Part shown: in pieces, positions 7,621 to 16,999 of the stretch
Layout: every line of letters starts with the position of its first letter
Numbering within the stretch: position 1 is the first letter of the stretch
DNA from: Desulfobacterales bacterium
GTDB lineage: Bacteria > Desulfobacterota > UBA8473
DNA: 60,898 nucleotides
Reading direction: 5' to 3'
NCBI GenBank assembly: GCA_016209225.1
Contig: JACQWO010000010.1
Span: 1-60,898 of the forward strand
The notes under the pieces: generated by a model
Told to the model about the DNA's origin: nothing
The model's input: only the letters and a program-made list of their open reading frames with translations
Database searches by the model: none
Program-made: the position numbers and the translations under genes

Positions 7621-9747
7621 ATGATAGAAGAGAAAGAACTAAGAATAAAAGGCCTGCATTGTGCTGATTGTGTAAAAAAGATTGAAAGAACAATGTCATC
7701 ACTCCATGGCATACACGGGATAAAACTGGGTTTTAGCACAGGCAAAATGGGGGTCAGATACGACTCAGACAAGATATCATCAGAAGAGATCCAATCAAAG
7801 ATAAAAAGCCTGGGATATGATATCCTTGAGAAGGAGTTCAAAGAGGAGAATATATTTTCATTGAAAAATCATGAATTTCTCTTTGCGCTTGTGTCAGGGA
7901 TTGCCTTATTTTCCGGCCTTTTTGTCTCTTTCTTAACTCCAGATCCTGTCGTTTTTACTATCTACCACCATATACTCCTCTCAGGGCCTTTCTATGCTGT
8001 AGCCATAATTTTCGGAGGTTACTATGTAGCCCAAAGAGCAATAAAGGCGCTCTATAGCAGAACCTTTGTAATAGATTCCCTTATGATTATTGGCGCACTG
8101 GGGGCCATATTCATTGACGCTTTTGCCGAAGGTGCCGCAGTTTTATTCTTATTTTCGATAGCAGAGTTATTAGAAGACTATTCAGTGGAGCGATCCCGCC
8201 GGTCATTGAGGGAGCTTGTCAACCTCACACCCAAAGTCGCCTCAGTCAAAAAGGGAGATAGATTTACTGAAACCCCCATAGAGGAAATAAGAGCTGGAGA
8301 TATTATCCTTGTAAAATCAGGAGAAAGGATAGGTGTCGATGGAGTAATTGTTAAAGGGGAGTCCTCGGTAAATCAGGCATCCATAACCGGAGAATCTATG
8401 CCTCTCAACAAAGGCATAGGAGATATTGTATTTGCAGGCACAATAAACCAGGAAGGACGCATAGAAGTAAAGGCAGCAAAGGAGGCAAAGGACAGCACCC
8501 TGGCAAAGATCATTGAACTGGTGGAATCGGCAGAAGAACAAAAATCCCCTACAGAACGGTTTGTAGACCGATTTGCTAAATACTACACACCTTTTGTTGT
8601 TGGAATGGCGGTATGCATTGCTGCTATCCCGATACTGATTTTTCACAAGTCTTTTGATGTCTGGTTTTACAAAGCGATCCTCTTGCTCCTTATCTCCTGT
8701 CCATGTGCCCTCGCTCTGTCTACCCCCATCTCCATAGCCTCCGGCATAACAAGTGGCGCAAAAAATGGGGTCTTATTCAAGGGGGGTGTCTTCATTGAAA
8801 AATTGGCAAAGGTCGACACCTTTGCATTTGACAAGACCGGCACCCTCACCGAAGGCAAACCACTGGTAACGGATATTATCCCGTTTAATAGCTATTCCCG
8901 AGAAGAGATCCTCTCTATCGCATCATCCCTCGAATGCCTCTCAGCCCATCCACTTGGCAAAGCAATAGTCGAACGGGCAGAACAAGAGGGGGTTTCTGTG
9001 GAATGCGTTGATGACTTTATCGTAACATCCGGTAAGGGAATCCAGGGAAGGATAAATAATGAAATCTATATGGTGGGGAGCAAAGAGCTGTTCGATACAA
9101 AAGCATTATCAGGTTTGGATGAAACCCTTTCAAAACTCGAAGATGAGGCAAAAACCATAGTTGTCGTTGGGAGAGAAAACAAGGTAGCTGGGGTTATTGG
9201 GATAACGGATAAAATTCGGGATAACAGCAGGTACATGATTGAATGCCTTCGCCAGATGGGCGTTAGACGAATAGTCATGATAACCGGGGACAATGAAAGG
9301 GTAGCTAAAGCCGTTGCGGCAAAAATCGGTATAGATGAATACTATGCAGAACTTCTTCCAGATAAAAAGGTTTCCATAATCAAAGAAATCGGTGGGAAAG
9401 ATGGAAGGGTCGCAATGGTAGGCGATGGTGTGAATGATGCCCCTGCATTAGCTACAGCGCATGTAGGTATTGCAATGGGAGCTGCCGGTTCTGATATTGC
9501 CCTAGAAGTTGCAAACATTGCATTGATGAACGACGACCTCTCAAAAATTCCTTATCTCTTGTCTTTAGGTAAAAAAACAATGGGCATAGTTAAACAAAAT
9601 ATAGTTCTCTCTATCGGAATCAAGCTCTTATTTGCCATTCTTGTATTCCCCGGTTTTGTAACACTCTGGATGGCCGTTGCCATCGGGGATATGGGCGTAA
9701 GTCTATTAGTAATCCTTAATGCCTTAAGGTTATCAAATGTCAGATAG
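7621..9747 (+). CDS. P1B-type heavy-metal transporting ATPase (Zn/Cd type)
   Basis: The 708-residue enzyme exports soft or transition metal ions from the cytoplasm using ATP. An N-terminal heavy-metal-associated domain carries GLHCADC (residues 11-17). The membrane CPC metal site is at 360-362 in LISCPCALALS, the phosphorylated Asp is D404 in DKTGTLTEG, AHPLGKAI is the nucleotide-binding HP motif, and GDGVNDAP starts at 601. The last helix contains GDMGVSLLVILNALRL, matching the Asp-containing helix of ZntA/CadA exporters rather than the copper type, so zinc, cadmium or lead is the likely cargo. No metalloregulator is adjacent. The gene is flanked by two copies of the HD-gene 3' end. Confidence 0.93.
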   Translation: MIEEKELRIKGLHCADCVKKIERTMSSLHGIHGIKLGFSTGKMGVRYDSDKISSEEIQSKIKSLGYDILEKEFKEENIFSLKNHEFLFALVSGIALFSGLFVSFLTPDPVVFTIYHHILLSGPFYAVAIIFGGYYVAQRAIKALYSRTFVIDSLMIIGALGAIFIDAFAEGAAVLFLFSIAELLEDYSVERSRRSLRELVNLTPKVASVKKGDRFTETPIEEIRAGDIILVKSGERIGVDGVIVKGESSVNQASITGESMPLNKGIGDIVFAGTINQEGRIEVKAAKEAKDSTLAKIIELVESAEEQKSPTERFVDRFAKYYTPFVVGMAVCIAAIPILIFHKSFDVWFYKAILLLLISCPCALALSTPISIASGITSGAKNGVLFKGGVFIEKLAKVDTFAFDKTGTLTEGKPLVTDIIPFNSYSREEILSIASSLECLSAHPLGKAIVERAEQEGVSVECVDDFIVTSGKGIQGRINNEIYMVGSKELFDTKALSGLDETLSKLEDEAKTIVVVGRENKVAGVIGITDKIRDNSRYMIECLRQMGVRRIVMITGDNERVAKAVAAKIGIDEYYAELLPDKKVSIIKEIGGKDGRVAMVGDGVNDAPALATAHVGIAMGAAGSDIALEVANIALMNDDLSKIPYLLSLGKKTMGIVKQNIVLSIGIKLLFAILVFPGFVTLWMAVAIGDMGVSLLVILNALRLSNVR

Positions 9748-9766
9748 CATCGAATGCTAATTTCAG

Positions 9767-9940
9767 ATAACCGGCGTTAAAATCAAATCCATACTCAAAA
9801 GGATGAAGCAAAAAGAATTTGCCATGAGTGTTGACAGGGAGCTTATCAGAGAGTGTGAGAAGCTCAATATCCCATTGGAGGAGTTTGCAGATATGAGTTT
9901 AAAGGCCATGCAGGAGATTGATAAAGAGTTAGGATTGTAA
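9767..9940 (+). pseudogene. Duplicated 3' fragment of the HD-domain gene
   Basis: This stretch encodes ITGVKIKSILKRMKQKEF...ELGL and aligns without gaps to the last 170 bases of the HD gene (7403-7572 against 9771-9940), with about 15 mismatches (near 91 percent identity). No start or HD motif is present, so it is a non-functional remnant. The two copies form a direct repeat around the ATPase gene. Confidence 0.85.
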
Positions 9941-10299
9941 ATAAGGAACATAAAATCCGCGGTGCCGTGTAAGTCAAAATATTAAGAGGCTCTCTTTTCA
10001 TTACCTGCAATTAGTTTACGGGTTTGAGATAATTATTTGTTAGCCCTAATGAAGTTTTAACTTATCACCAACACCGCAGATTTATAATACGAGACTTTTA
10101 AAACTATGTTTCTTTTGAAAAAGTATCCCTTTCTCAAAGCATTCAATATACCTATCGACAAGGATAACTAGAAACTTTAACTCAAACTCAAATATTATTT
10201 CAACCCACTCAGCCATCTTTGAAAATAAAAGCCACCGAAGCCAGGATATTCCATGATAGTGCCAACAGGGAAAAGAGGTAAAATCAACACCAATGGAAG
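9941..10299. other. Intergenic region without recognisable gene
   Basis: About 360 AT-rich bases between the HD remnant and the diguanylate cyclase. I see no convincing reading frame, hairpin or repeat. The last 30 bases contain AAGAGGT and GGAAGA, possible ribosome sites for the next gene. Confidence 0.5.
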
Positions 10300-11154
10300 A
10301 TGCTGATGATAAAACCAATTAACTACTTTCGCAAGTATCGTAAATCATTGCTGCTCACATTTGGGTTTGCTCTTTCTATACTAATTGGAGCTATACGCTA
10401 TCTAACCGGCCCGGAATTGGCATTATCACTAGTTTATTTAATCCCCATTTTTATAGTTACTCTGTATGTTGGAAGATGGGCCGGAATAATTATATCTATT
10501 ACCAGCGCTTCATCATGGCTCACTGCAGATTTGATGATGCTGCATACTTTTTCAAACCCACTAATCCCCTATCTTAATGAGATATTCAGGTTGATTGTCT
10601 TTTTGGTTATTACTTTTATCCTGTCAGAATTAAGTAATGCAATTGAGAGACAAAAAGAGCTGGCTATGATTGACCCCCTGACTCAGATAGCCAACAGGCG
10701 AGCTTTTATAAAATTATCCCGTATTGAAATAAAAAGGGCCCGCAGATTTAAACACCCCCTGTCAATTGCATATGTAGATATTGATAATTTTAAATATATA
10801 AATGATCATTTTGGTCACAGCGTAGGAGATACTCTGTTACGTTTTGTAGCTGAAACTATTAAGGATACCACCCGTGAAACAGATCTAACCGCCAGATTAG
10901 GAGGAGATGAATTTGTTATCCTGATGTCAGATACAGAAGCCGAATCGGCATATTTAGTTACGAATAAAATACAAAAAAAAATTTTGCATCTTATGCAGGA
11001 GAATGAATGGCCTGTGACATGCAGTATCGGTCTCGTTACATTCAATTGTTCACCCGATAGCATCGATGATTTAATCAAAGAGGCGGATAATACAATGTAT
11101 TCTGCCAAGCAAAACGGAAAGAACATGATCAAGCATAAGATAGTAAAAGGGTAG
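10300..11154 (+). CDS. Membrane-bound diguanylate cyclase (GGDEF)
   Basis: Diguanylate cyclases make cyclic di-GMP from two GTP. The N-terminal ~110 residues contain about four hydrophobic segments that anchor and may sense. The GGDEF domain follows a DPLTQIANRR signature near residue 127. The catalytic loop RLGGDEF has G201-G202-D203-E204-F205, so the active site is intact. The upstream RxxD inhibitory site is not obvious (about RETD, five residues before the GGDEF strand), so product inhibition may be possible. The start could instead be the second ATG at 10306, which has GGAAGA eight bases upstream. It is isolated from other signalling genes. Confidence 0.92.
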   Translation: MLMIKPINYFRKYRKSLLLTFGFALSILIGAIRYLTGPELALSLVYLIPIFIVTLYVGRWAGIIISITSASSWLTADLMMLHTFSNPLIPYLNEIFRLIVFLVITFILSELSNAIERQKELAMIDPLTQIANRRAFIKLSRIEIKRARRFKHPLSIAYVDIDNFKYINDHFGHSVGDTLLRFVAETIKDTTRETDLTARLGGDEFVILMSDTEAESAYLVTNKIQKKILHLMQENEWPVTCSIGLVTFNCSPDSIDDLIKEADNTMYSAKQNGKNMIKHKIVKG

Positions 11155-11188
11155 TATCCCGAAAAACTCCTCTCCAGAAAGGAATCTG

Positions 11189-12139
11189 ATGAATTTGATC
11201 CATGATAAAAAATTTGCCTCTATCGAAAATGTTCAACTAGGCCTTAAAAATGCAGAGTACATTTGCAGCAAAAAGATTGCCACCACCGTATATCTTGCGT
11301 ACCACTTAGAGAAACCTATCCTTGTGGAGGGGCCGGCCGGCGTCGGCAAAACCGAACTGGCTAAAACTGCGGCAGCCTTTCTCGGCGTATCTTTAATCCG
11401 TATGCAATGCTATGAAGGGCTTGACGAATCGAAGGCGCTCTACGAATGGAAATATGGAAAGCAGTTACTTTACACCCAGATGCTGAAGGATAAACTGAAT
11501 GATGTCTTAAAGGGGGCAAAGGGGCTTTCAGCATCCATTGACAAGCTCCATCAATACAATGACATCTTCTTTTCCCTTTCCTTCCTGGAGCCAAGACCGC
11601 TATTAAAGGCACTCCAACAAAAAGACGGGGCAGTGCTGTTGATAGATGAAATTGATAAATCAGACCACGAGTTCGAGGCCTTTTTGCTGGAAATTCTTTC
11701 AGACTTTCAGGTGTCTATTCCGGAGATTGACACCATTCACGCAGAAACCAAACCGTTCGTGTTCCTGACAAGCAATAATACCAGAGAATTGAGCGAGGCT
11801 CTGAAACGGCGCTGTCTACACCTCTATATCCCCCTCCCTGACCCTAAGCTTGAAAGGGAGATCATCCGTATTCGGGTCCCCGGCATTTCAGAAAAGCTCA
11901 GAATCCAGTTAGTTTCCTTTATCCAACAGCTTAGGGAACTGGATATAAAGAAAATTCCTTCTATAAGCGAGACTATTGACTGGGCCAGAGTACTGCTCCT
12001 TCTGCATGCAGATAAACTGAGTGCGGATTTGATTAGCGAAACCCTCCATATCATCCTGAAATTTGAAGGGGATATTAAGATAGCCGAAGAACATCTCTAT
12101 GAGATGACCAGAAAGGCTATAAAAGAGGCTGCAATCTAA
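11189..12139 (+). CDS. MoxR-type AAA+ ATPase
   Basis: The 316-residue protein has a Walker A loop GPAGVGKTE near residue 48-56, a Walker B LLIDEIDKSD near residue 150, and a sensor segment VFLTSNNTRELSEALKRRC, the order typical of MoxR ATPases. These act as chaperones that insert cofactors into, or remodel, partner proteins, working with a VWA-domain protein. The VWA partner is the next gene, 4 bases downstream. AAAGGA five bases before the ATG supports the start. The pair resembles CoxD/CoxE of carbon monoxide dehydrogenase maturation, but no such enzyme is encoded nearby. Confidence 0.9.
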   Translation: MNLIHDKKFASIENVQLGLKNAEYICSKKIATTVYLAYHLEKPILVEGPAGVGKTELAKTAAAFLGVSLIRMQCYEGLDESKALYEWKYGKQLLYTQMLKDKLNDVLKGAKGLSASIDKLHQYNDIFFSLSFLEPRPLLKALQQKDGAVLLIDEIDKSDHEFEAFLLEILSDFQVSIPEIDTIHAETKPFVFLTSNNTRELSEALKRRCLHLYIPLPDPKLEREIIRIRVPGISEKLRIQLVSFIQQLRELDIKKIPSISETIDWARVLLLLHADKLSADLISETLHIILKFEGDIKIAEEHLYEMTRKAIKEAAI

Positions 12140-12143
12140 GAAA

Positions 12144-13490
12144 ATGGAACAAATTCTAAAAGATTTTATCTCGGCACTTCGCAGTTCCGGGGCCAGAATA
12201 TCCATACCAGAGACTATTGATGCCATGAATACCGTGAAGCTGACAGGTTATCATGACAGGGAAGTTTTTAAAGATTCTCTATCTGCTGTCCTGGCAAAAT
12301 CCTTTCACGAAAAGGAAATCTTTGAGGAGTGCTTTTATAGATTTTTTTCCTTTGACACCTTCTCGGAAAACATAGGTGATTCCCCAGAGAGCCTTGCCCC
12401 AGAGGTCATGGAAGAGATTTCTCCCCTTTCTCAGATGATCCTCTCCGGCAATCTTGGAGGGCTTGCTGCTTCAATAAGAGAGGCGGCACGAGAAGTCCGT
12501 ATCACAGGGATACAGTTTTTTACACAGAAAGGGCTCTACATCCATAGAATTCTACGTCATATAGGATTGAATGGACTGAATCAAGACATCAAACGTCTTT
12601 TTCAGAAGGATACTCTTTCTTCCAAACAAATGGCTGAGAAACTGGAGAAGGGCAAAGACTACCTCTTTGAAAACGTAAAAGACTTTGTAGAGCAGCAATT
12701 TGCCTTGTTCTCCCCTTCAGTGACAGAGAACTTACTTGAAGATTACCTGAAAAGTATCAAGCTATCCAATTTAGAGCAGCGAGATTTTCACCGTATGCAT
12801 TCCATTATCCAGAAGATGGTGAAACGTCTTAACGATCTGCATTCAAGAAGAAGGAAAACCTCGAAAAGAGGCCAGCTTGATTTCAGGAAAACCCTAAGGA
12901 ACAACATCAGTTATCAAGGCCTTCTTTTTGATATCCAGTGGAAAAAGAAGAAGGTTGACCGCCCGGATATTGTAGCCTTATGTGATGTCAGCCGTTCGGT
13001 TGAAACCGTGGCAAGGTTTCTATTATTGTTTCTATACAGCCTGAATAAATCACTCGCCAGGATACGGACATTTATTTTCTGCTCTAATCTTATAGAGGTA
13101 AGTCATATTTTTGATGAATACCCTGTCGAAGATGCCTTAGTAAAGTTACAAAGCGGCATAGGACTGGGTATCGTGCTGGGTAGAACAGATTATGGGCAGG
13201 CATTTCGTGATTTCGAGGAAAGCTGGTCTCACCTCATAACCAAGAAGACAACGGTACTGATCCTAGGGGATGCACGGAATAATTACGGCGACCCTCAAAC
13301 CGGTATCCTGAAATCGATGCAGGAAAGGGGCAAGAGGCTTATCTGGCTAAACTCCGAGCCGCGATCGTTCTGGGGCATAGGCGATTCAGAGATGAAGAAA
13401 TACCTCCCCTACTGCCATCTTGCCAGAGAATGCAATACAGTACATCACCTGGAAAGGGTGGTGGATTCCCTTTTGTCACTGGCATTGTAA
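12144..13490 (+). CDS. VWA-domain protein, CoxE-like
   Basis: The 448-residue protein has a helical N-terminal half and a C-terminal von Willebrand A domain. The metal-ion-dependent adhesion site is visible as C-D281-V-S283-R-S285 in ALCDVSRSVET, with GRTDYGQAF and a later LGDARNN segment providing the second and third metal-ligand loops. A basic stretch (HSRRRKTSKRGQ) precedes the VWA domain, a pattern of CoxE/MoxR-partner proteins. It begins 4 bases after the ATPase stop and is certainly co-transcribed with it. The client protein is unknown. Confidence 0.88.
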   Translation: MEQILKDFISALRSSGARISIPETIDAMNTVKLTGYHDREVFKDSLSAVLAKSFHEKEIFEECFYRFFSFDTFSENIGDSPESLAPEVMEEISPLSQMILSGNLGGLAASIREAAREVRITGIQFFTQKGLYIHRILRHIGLNGLNQDIKRLFQKDTLSSKQMAEKLEKGKDYLFENVKDFVEQQFALFSPSVTENLLEDYLKSIKLSNLEQRDFHRMHSIIQKMVKRLNDLHSRRRKTSKRGQLDFRKTLRNNISYQGLLFDIQWKKKKVDRPDIVALCDVSRSVETVARFLLLFLYSLNKSLARIRTFIFCSNLIEVSHIFDEYPVEDALVKLQSGIGLGIVLGRTDYGQAFRDFEESWSHLITKKTTVLILGDARNNYGDPQTGILKSMQERGKRLIWLNSEPRSFWGIGDSEMKKYLPYCHLARECNTVHHLERVVDSLLSLAL

Positions 13491-13540
13491 ACGCAGATTG
13501 AAAGGGAGAAGATGAAATCGTAAAAGAAAGGGGTTATTAG

Positions 13541-14425
13541 ATGACCAAAGAGGTAACAGTTGAAACGGACTTGAAAGGTCTCAAACTTTTGGGAAGGGGG
13601 AAGGTCAGAGACATATATGATCTGGGGGAGCATCTATTGATAGTGGCAACGGACAGGATTTCTGCCTTTGATGTAATTATGCAGAACGGCATACCCGATA
13701 AAGGGAGAACACTAACCCAGATTTCGGAATACTGGTTCGAAGTTATGAAGGATATAGTGCCTAACCATTTGGTATCTGTCAATGTTAGAGATTTCCCTCA
13801 AGAATGTGGACAATATAAAGATATTTTAGTAGGCAGAAGTATGCTCGTGAAAAAGGCTAAGCCTTTGCCTGTGGAGTGCGTGGTACGTGGGTATCTGGCA
13901 GGTTCTGCATGGGAGGAGTATAAGCAGGGAGGTACTGTATGTGGTATGCAGCTTCCTCACGGTCTTCTGGAATCCTCCAAACTGGACGAACCCATATTTA
14001 CCCCATCCACCAAGGCAGAGAAGGGACACCATGACGAGAATATAACCATTCAAGAGATGAAGGAAATTATAGGGGATAAGCTTGCAGATGAGGTAACGGG
14101 GATAAGCCTGGAGATATATAAAAAAGGTTGTATGGTAGCGGAAGAGAAAGGAATAATCATTGCAGACACCAAGTTTGAATTTGGAATCTACAATGACGGA
14201 TTGATGTTAATAGACGAACTCCTCACCCCGGATTCTTCCCGTTTCTGGCCTAAGGACGAGTATGAACCAGGCAGGGCTCAGAAGAGTTTTGATAAACAGT
14301 TCCTGAGAGACTACCTGCTGTCTCTAAATTGGGATAAGACCCCCCCTCCCCCTGAATTGCCGGAAGATATAATAGAAAAGACCAGGGAGAAGTACCTGGA
14401 AGCGTTAAAAAGACTGGTTGTATAA
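13541..14425 (+). CDS. purC: Phosphoribosylaminoimidazole-succinocarboxamide synthase
   Basis: PurC joins aspartate to CAIR to give SAICAR, an ATP-dependent step of purine synthesis. The 294-residue protein has the conserved [13 protein letters not shown]-terminal ATP-binding loop, [17 protein letters not shown], the [12 protein letters not shown] block and the DTKFEFG and [12 protein letters not shown] signatures near the C-terminus. Length matches the longer bacterial/yeast-like PurC forms. AAAGGGGT precedes the ATG. No other purine gene is in the window. A 25-bp hairpin lies 50 bases after the stop. Confidence 0.97.
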   Translation: MTKEVTVETDLKGLKLLGRGKVRDIYDLGEHLLIVATDRISAFDVIMQNGIPDKGRTLTQISEYWFEVMKDIVPNHLVSVNVRDFPQECGQYKDILVGRSMLVKKAKPLPVECVVRGYLAGSAWEEYKQGGTVCGMQLPHGLLESSKLDEPIFTPSTKAEKGHHDENITIQEMKEIIGDKLADEVTGISLEIYKKGCMVAEEKGIIIADTKFEFGIYNDGLMLIDELLTPDSSRFWPKDEYEPGRAQKSFDKQFLRDYLLSLNWDKTPPPPELPEDIIEKTREKYLEALKRLVV

Positions 14426-14475
14426 CTTGTAATCCTTCTGTGTATCACTACGGATTTGGGGATATACAGAACTAT

Positions 14476-14528
14476 ATAATGCGGCAGTTGAGCAGTGCCC
14501 TTCGGGCACTGCTCAACTGCCGCATTAT
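14476..14528. repeat. Perfect 25-bp inverted repeat (hairpin, 3-base loop)
   Basis: Left arm 14476-14500 and right arm 14504-14528 are exact reverse complements with loop TTC. It lies between purC and the VapBC promoter. There is no T-run on either side, so it is not a standard intrinsic terminator, though a stem this long could still stop transcription or act as a small mobile palindrome. Confidence 0.85.
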
Positions 14529-14540
14529 CTGAATAAATTC

Positions 14541-14579
14541 TTGACAAAGAGCATATAATATGTGCATACTAATACATAT
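14541..14579 (+). promoter_or_regulatory. VapBC promoter with inverted-repeat operator
   Basis: TTGACA at 14541-14546 is followed 18 bases later by CATACT (14565-14570). An inverted repeat ATATGT (14558-14563) and ACATAT (14574-14579) straddles the -10 element, the expected place for VapB/VapBC autorepression. The operator assignment is inference. Confidence 0.6.
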
Positions 14580-14598
14580 CAATTTGAGGTGATTTTTT

Positions 14599-14796
14599 AT
14601 GCGGACAACATTAAATATTGAAGCCACGTTAATCGACACAGCGTCAAAGCTAACAGGGATTAAAGAAAAAACAACTTTGGTTAAACTTGGCCTGGAGGCA
14701 TTAATCGCGAGAGAGAGTAGCAAGAGGCTTGCGCAACTTGGTGGTACTGAAAAGGAATTGACGATGATACCTCGCAGAAGGATGGCGGAGAAATAG
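14599..14796 (+). CDS. vapB: VapB-type antitoxin
   Basis: The 65-residue protein begins MRTTLNIEATLIDTASKLTGIKEKTTLVKLGLEALI, the ribbon-helix-helix pattern of DUF2191-type VapB antitoxins; the remainder is a basic tail that would wrap the toxin. GAGGTG eight bases before the ATG supports the start. It is followed two bases later by the PIN toxin. Confidence 0.88.
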   Translation: MRTTLNIEATLIDTASKLTGIKEKTTLVKLGLEALIARESSKRLAQLGGTEKELTMIPRRRMAEK

Positions 14797-14798
14797 AA

Positions 14799-15158
14799 GT
14801 GGTTCTTGTAGATACTTCCGTGTGGGTTTCCCATCTTCGGGAAGGAAGCAAAGAGCTTGAACGATTATTGAATGATGGTGACGTGATGCTCCATCCATTC
14901 ATTATCGGTGAACTTGCCTGTGGCAATATTAAGAACAGGCATAAAGTTCTTGCGCTTCTTCAATTGCTTCCTATGGTAATTCAAGCAGAGCATGAAGAAG
15001 TCCTTCAATTTATAGAGAAGAATAATCTCATGGGGAAGGGACTTGGTTTTATAGATGCCCATTTGTCAGCATCAGCCATCTTGACAAAAGTTCCGATGTG
15101 GACGTTGGATAAAAAGCTTGATGAGATAAATAAGAAATTAAACATTAAATATTTATGA
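14799..15158 (+). CDS. vapC: VapC PIN-domain ribonuclease toxin
   Basis: The 119-residue PIN-domain protein has the four acidic residues of the active site: D5 in VDTSVW, E38 in IIGELACG, D86 in GFIDAHL and D104 in WTLDKKL. VapC toxins cleave specific RNAs, often tRNA or rRNA. The start is GTG with GGCGGAG eight bases upstream. It is paired with the VapB gene immediately before it and followed by a 12-bp hairpin. Confidence 0.93.
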   Translation: MVLVDTSVWVSHLREGSKELERLLNDGDVMLHPFIIGELACGNIKNRHKVLALLQLLPMVIQAEHEEVLQFIEKNNLMGKGLGFIDAHLSASAILTKVPMWTLDKKLDEINKKLNIKYL

Positions 15159-15178
15159 TCATCATCAGGTAACAAACC

Positions 15179-15212
15179 AAATCAGCCGACAGCTTACAGC
15201 GTCGGCTGATTT
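15179..15212 (+). terminator. Hairpin after vapC
   Basis: AAATCAGCCGAC (15179-15190) and GTCGGCTGATTT (15201-15212) form a 12-bp perfect stem with a 10-base loop, 20 bases after the vapC stop. The stem ends in A/T pairs, as in bidirectional terminators, and it lies between convergent genes. The T-run is short, so terminator strength is uncertain. Confidence 0.55.
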
Positions 15213-15295
15213 GCAGCGTTCGGCTAACTGAGGAAGAAATGGGGATATTTGATAAGTTGTTTGGGGAGATAAATAGGTGGTAATTGGGGGGATAT

Positions 15296-16978
15296 CTATG
15301 CCATCGCCTTCTGATACTCAGCAAATAGGTGTTCTTTTTTCATCCCATGGTCTATAAAATCCCATGGAAAGATTTCCTCAAAATATCTCTGCCTATACAC
15401 ATAAAAGTCGGGGTTTATGTCTGTCTCTCGAAACGCCTTTTTCCAATCTCCGCCGAACCTATATGCAGCAAGGATGATTCTTCCTACCCTTCTATCCCCT
15501 CTGCTCAGCAAAGACTGGACATAACCCCATTTTGGCAGGTCAGAAATAACATTAATATTGCTTTCTTTCTTTAACGCGTTCCTTATAACCTTCAGCTTGT
15601 TATTCAGGAATTTTATATCATCGAAAGGATGCCACTGAAAAGGCGTGGCCGGTTTTGGAACAAAAGAGTTGATGCTGAGTGTTACCCTTCCCAGTCGTTT
15701 CTTACCCTTGCTTGCCTCTAATATACGATGTTTTACCTTTTTTACGAGATGAACAATCTCTTCAATATCTTCTAAGGTTTCTGCAGGCAATCCTATCAGG
15801 AAATAGAGCTTAAGATTCAATATATCATTACTTATTATCATCTCAGCTCCACCCAGGATGTCTTCTTCAGTAATCTTCTTGCCTATAACCCCACATAACC
15901 TTTCCGAACCAACTTCCGGTGCAAGGGAGATGGTTTTATGACCACTTGCCTTTAAACATTTGACAACTCTATCGTCAAGGGAGTCCGCTCTTAAGGAAGC
16001 CAATGAGACTTTTCCACCCCTTGCCAGAATCAACTCACACAGCTCAGGGAGCATAGGATAATCTGAAACAGCTGCTCCTACAAGTCCAATTTTATCCTTA
16101 TCCTTTAAACCCTTGGTAACTGTCTCCCTAAGGTTTTCCAGCCCCCTCTTCCTGTAAGGACGATATATGAAACCGGCAGCGCAAAACCGGCAGCCCCACT
16201 TGCATCCACGGCTTATCTCTATCAAAAACATATTACTAAATTCCGTGTTCGGGGTCAGAACAATAGAATGGGTTTTAAACTTATCAACATCTTTGACCCA
16301 TCTTCTCTTGACCTTTCGGGAAACCCTGCCCTTTGGTTCAAAGTCCCTGACCGTACCGTCGCTCTTGTAATCCACCGTGTAATATCCAGGCACATAAACC
16401 CCCACTATATCAGCCACGTTCCCTAAGATTTCATCCTTCTTATACCCGTTTTCCATCCCTTTTTTGTATGAGACAAAGAGTTCCGGAATGACCTCTTCAC
16501 CTTCACCAATCACAAATAGATCTATGAAGTCCGAAACAGGTTCCGGATTCATGCTGGATGCAACACCACCTGCAATAATTAATGGATGACTATTGTTCCT
16601 CTCTCCTCTTTTCAGAGGTATCTTAGCCATATCCAGTATTTTTAGGATATTTATATAATCATTCTCAAAGGAAACGGAAAAAGCAATGATGTCAAACTCG
16701 TAGAGAGGCTTTTGTGATTCCAGTGTAAAGAGAGCGGTATTCGTACTGGTATATGCCTGACATTCATCTTTGTTAGGAAGGAATACCCTTTCACAGAGTA
16801 CGTCTGGTAAACTGTTCAGGAGATAATAGATGGTATGAAAACCCAGATTTGACATCCCTATATAGTAGAGGTTGGGATAGGCTATTGCAACTCTTATCCT
16901 ACCTCCCCGGGCTTTCTTAATAGTTCCCCTTTCCTGAATAAGAGTCTTTTTGGCATTATTAATCAAGCTCCACGACAT
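15296..16978 (-). CDS. B12-binding-like radical SAM protein (TIGR03960-type)
   Basis: The protein (560 residues from the preferred ATG at 16978) has an N-terminal cobalamin-binding-like Rossmann region (RVAIAYPNLYYIGMSNLG..), then a radical SAM core with the 4Fe-4S motif CKWGCRFC in ISRGCKWGCRFCAAGF. It resembles the N-terminal half of the TIGR03960/TIGR03936 fusion proteins; the second half (DUF2344) is not fused here. The reaction is unknown. The ATG at 16978 has AGG seven bases upstream, whereas the ATG at 16984 is too close. It starts only 21 bases after ftsZ, so it is probably the last gene of the dcw transcript. Confidence 0.85.
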   Translation of the reverse strand: MSWSLINNAKKTLIQERGTIKKARGGRIRVAIAYPNLYYIGMSNLGFHTIYYLLNSLPDVLCERVFLPNKDECQAYTSTNTALFTLESQKPLYEFDIIAFSVSFENDYINILKILDMAKIPLKRGERNNSHPLIIAGGVASSMNPEPVSDFIDLFVIGEGEEVIPELFVSYKKGMENGYKKDEILGNVADIVGVYVPGYYTVDYKSDGTVRDFEPKGRVSRKVKRRWVKDVDKFKTHSIVLTPNTEFSNMFLIEISRGCKWGCRFCAAGFIYRPYRKRGLENLRETVTKGLKDKDKIGLVGAAVSDYPMLPELCELILARGGKVSLASLRADSLDDRVVKCLKASGHKTISLAPEVGSERLCGVIGKKITEEDILGGAEMIISNDILNLKLYFLIGLPAETLEDIEEIVHLVKKVKHRILEASKGKKRLGRVTLSINSFVPKPATPFQWHPFDDIKFLNNKLKVIRNALKKESNINVISDLPKWGYVQSLLSRGDRRVGRIILAAYRFGGDWKKAFRETDINPDFYVYRQRYFEEIFPWDFIDHGMKKEHLFAEYQKAMA

Positions 16979-16999
16979 AACCATACCTATTTTTTGGAC

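Noticed and set aside
11189-13490. Aerobic carbon monoxide dehydrogenase maturation (coxDE)
   Set aside because: The MoxR/VWA pair resembles CoxD/CoxE, but no coxMSL genes are nearby, and such pairs serve many clients.
14476-14528. Ordinary intrinsic terminator of purC
   Set aside because: The stem is 25 bp and there is no T-run after it on either strand, so I list it as a repeat of uncertain role.
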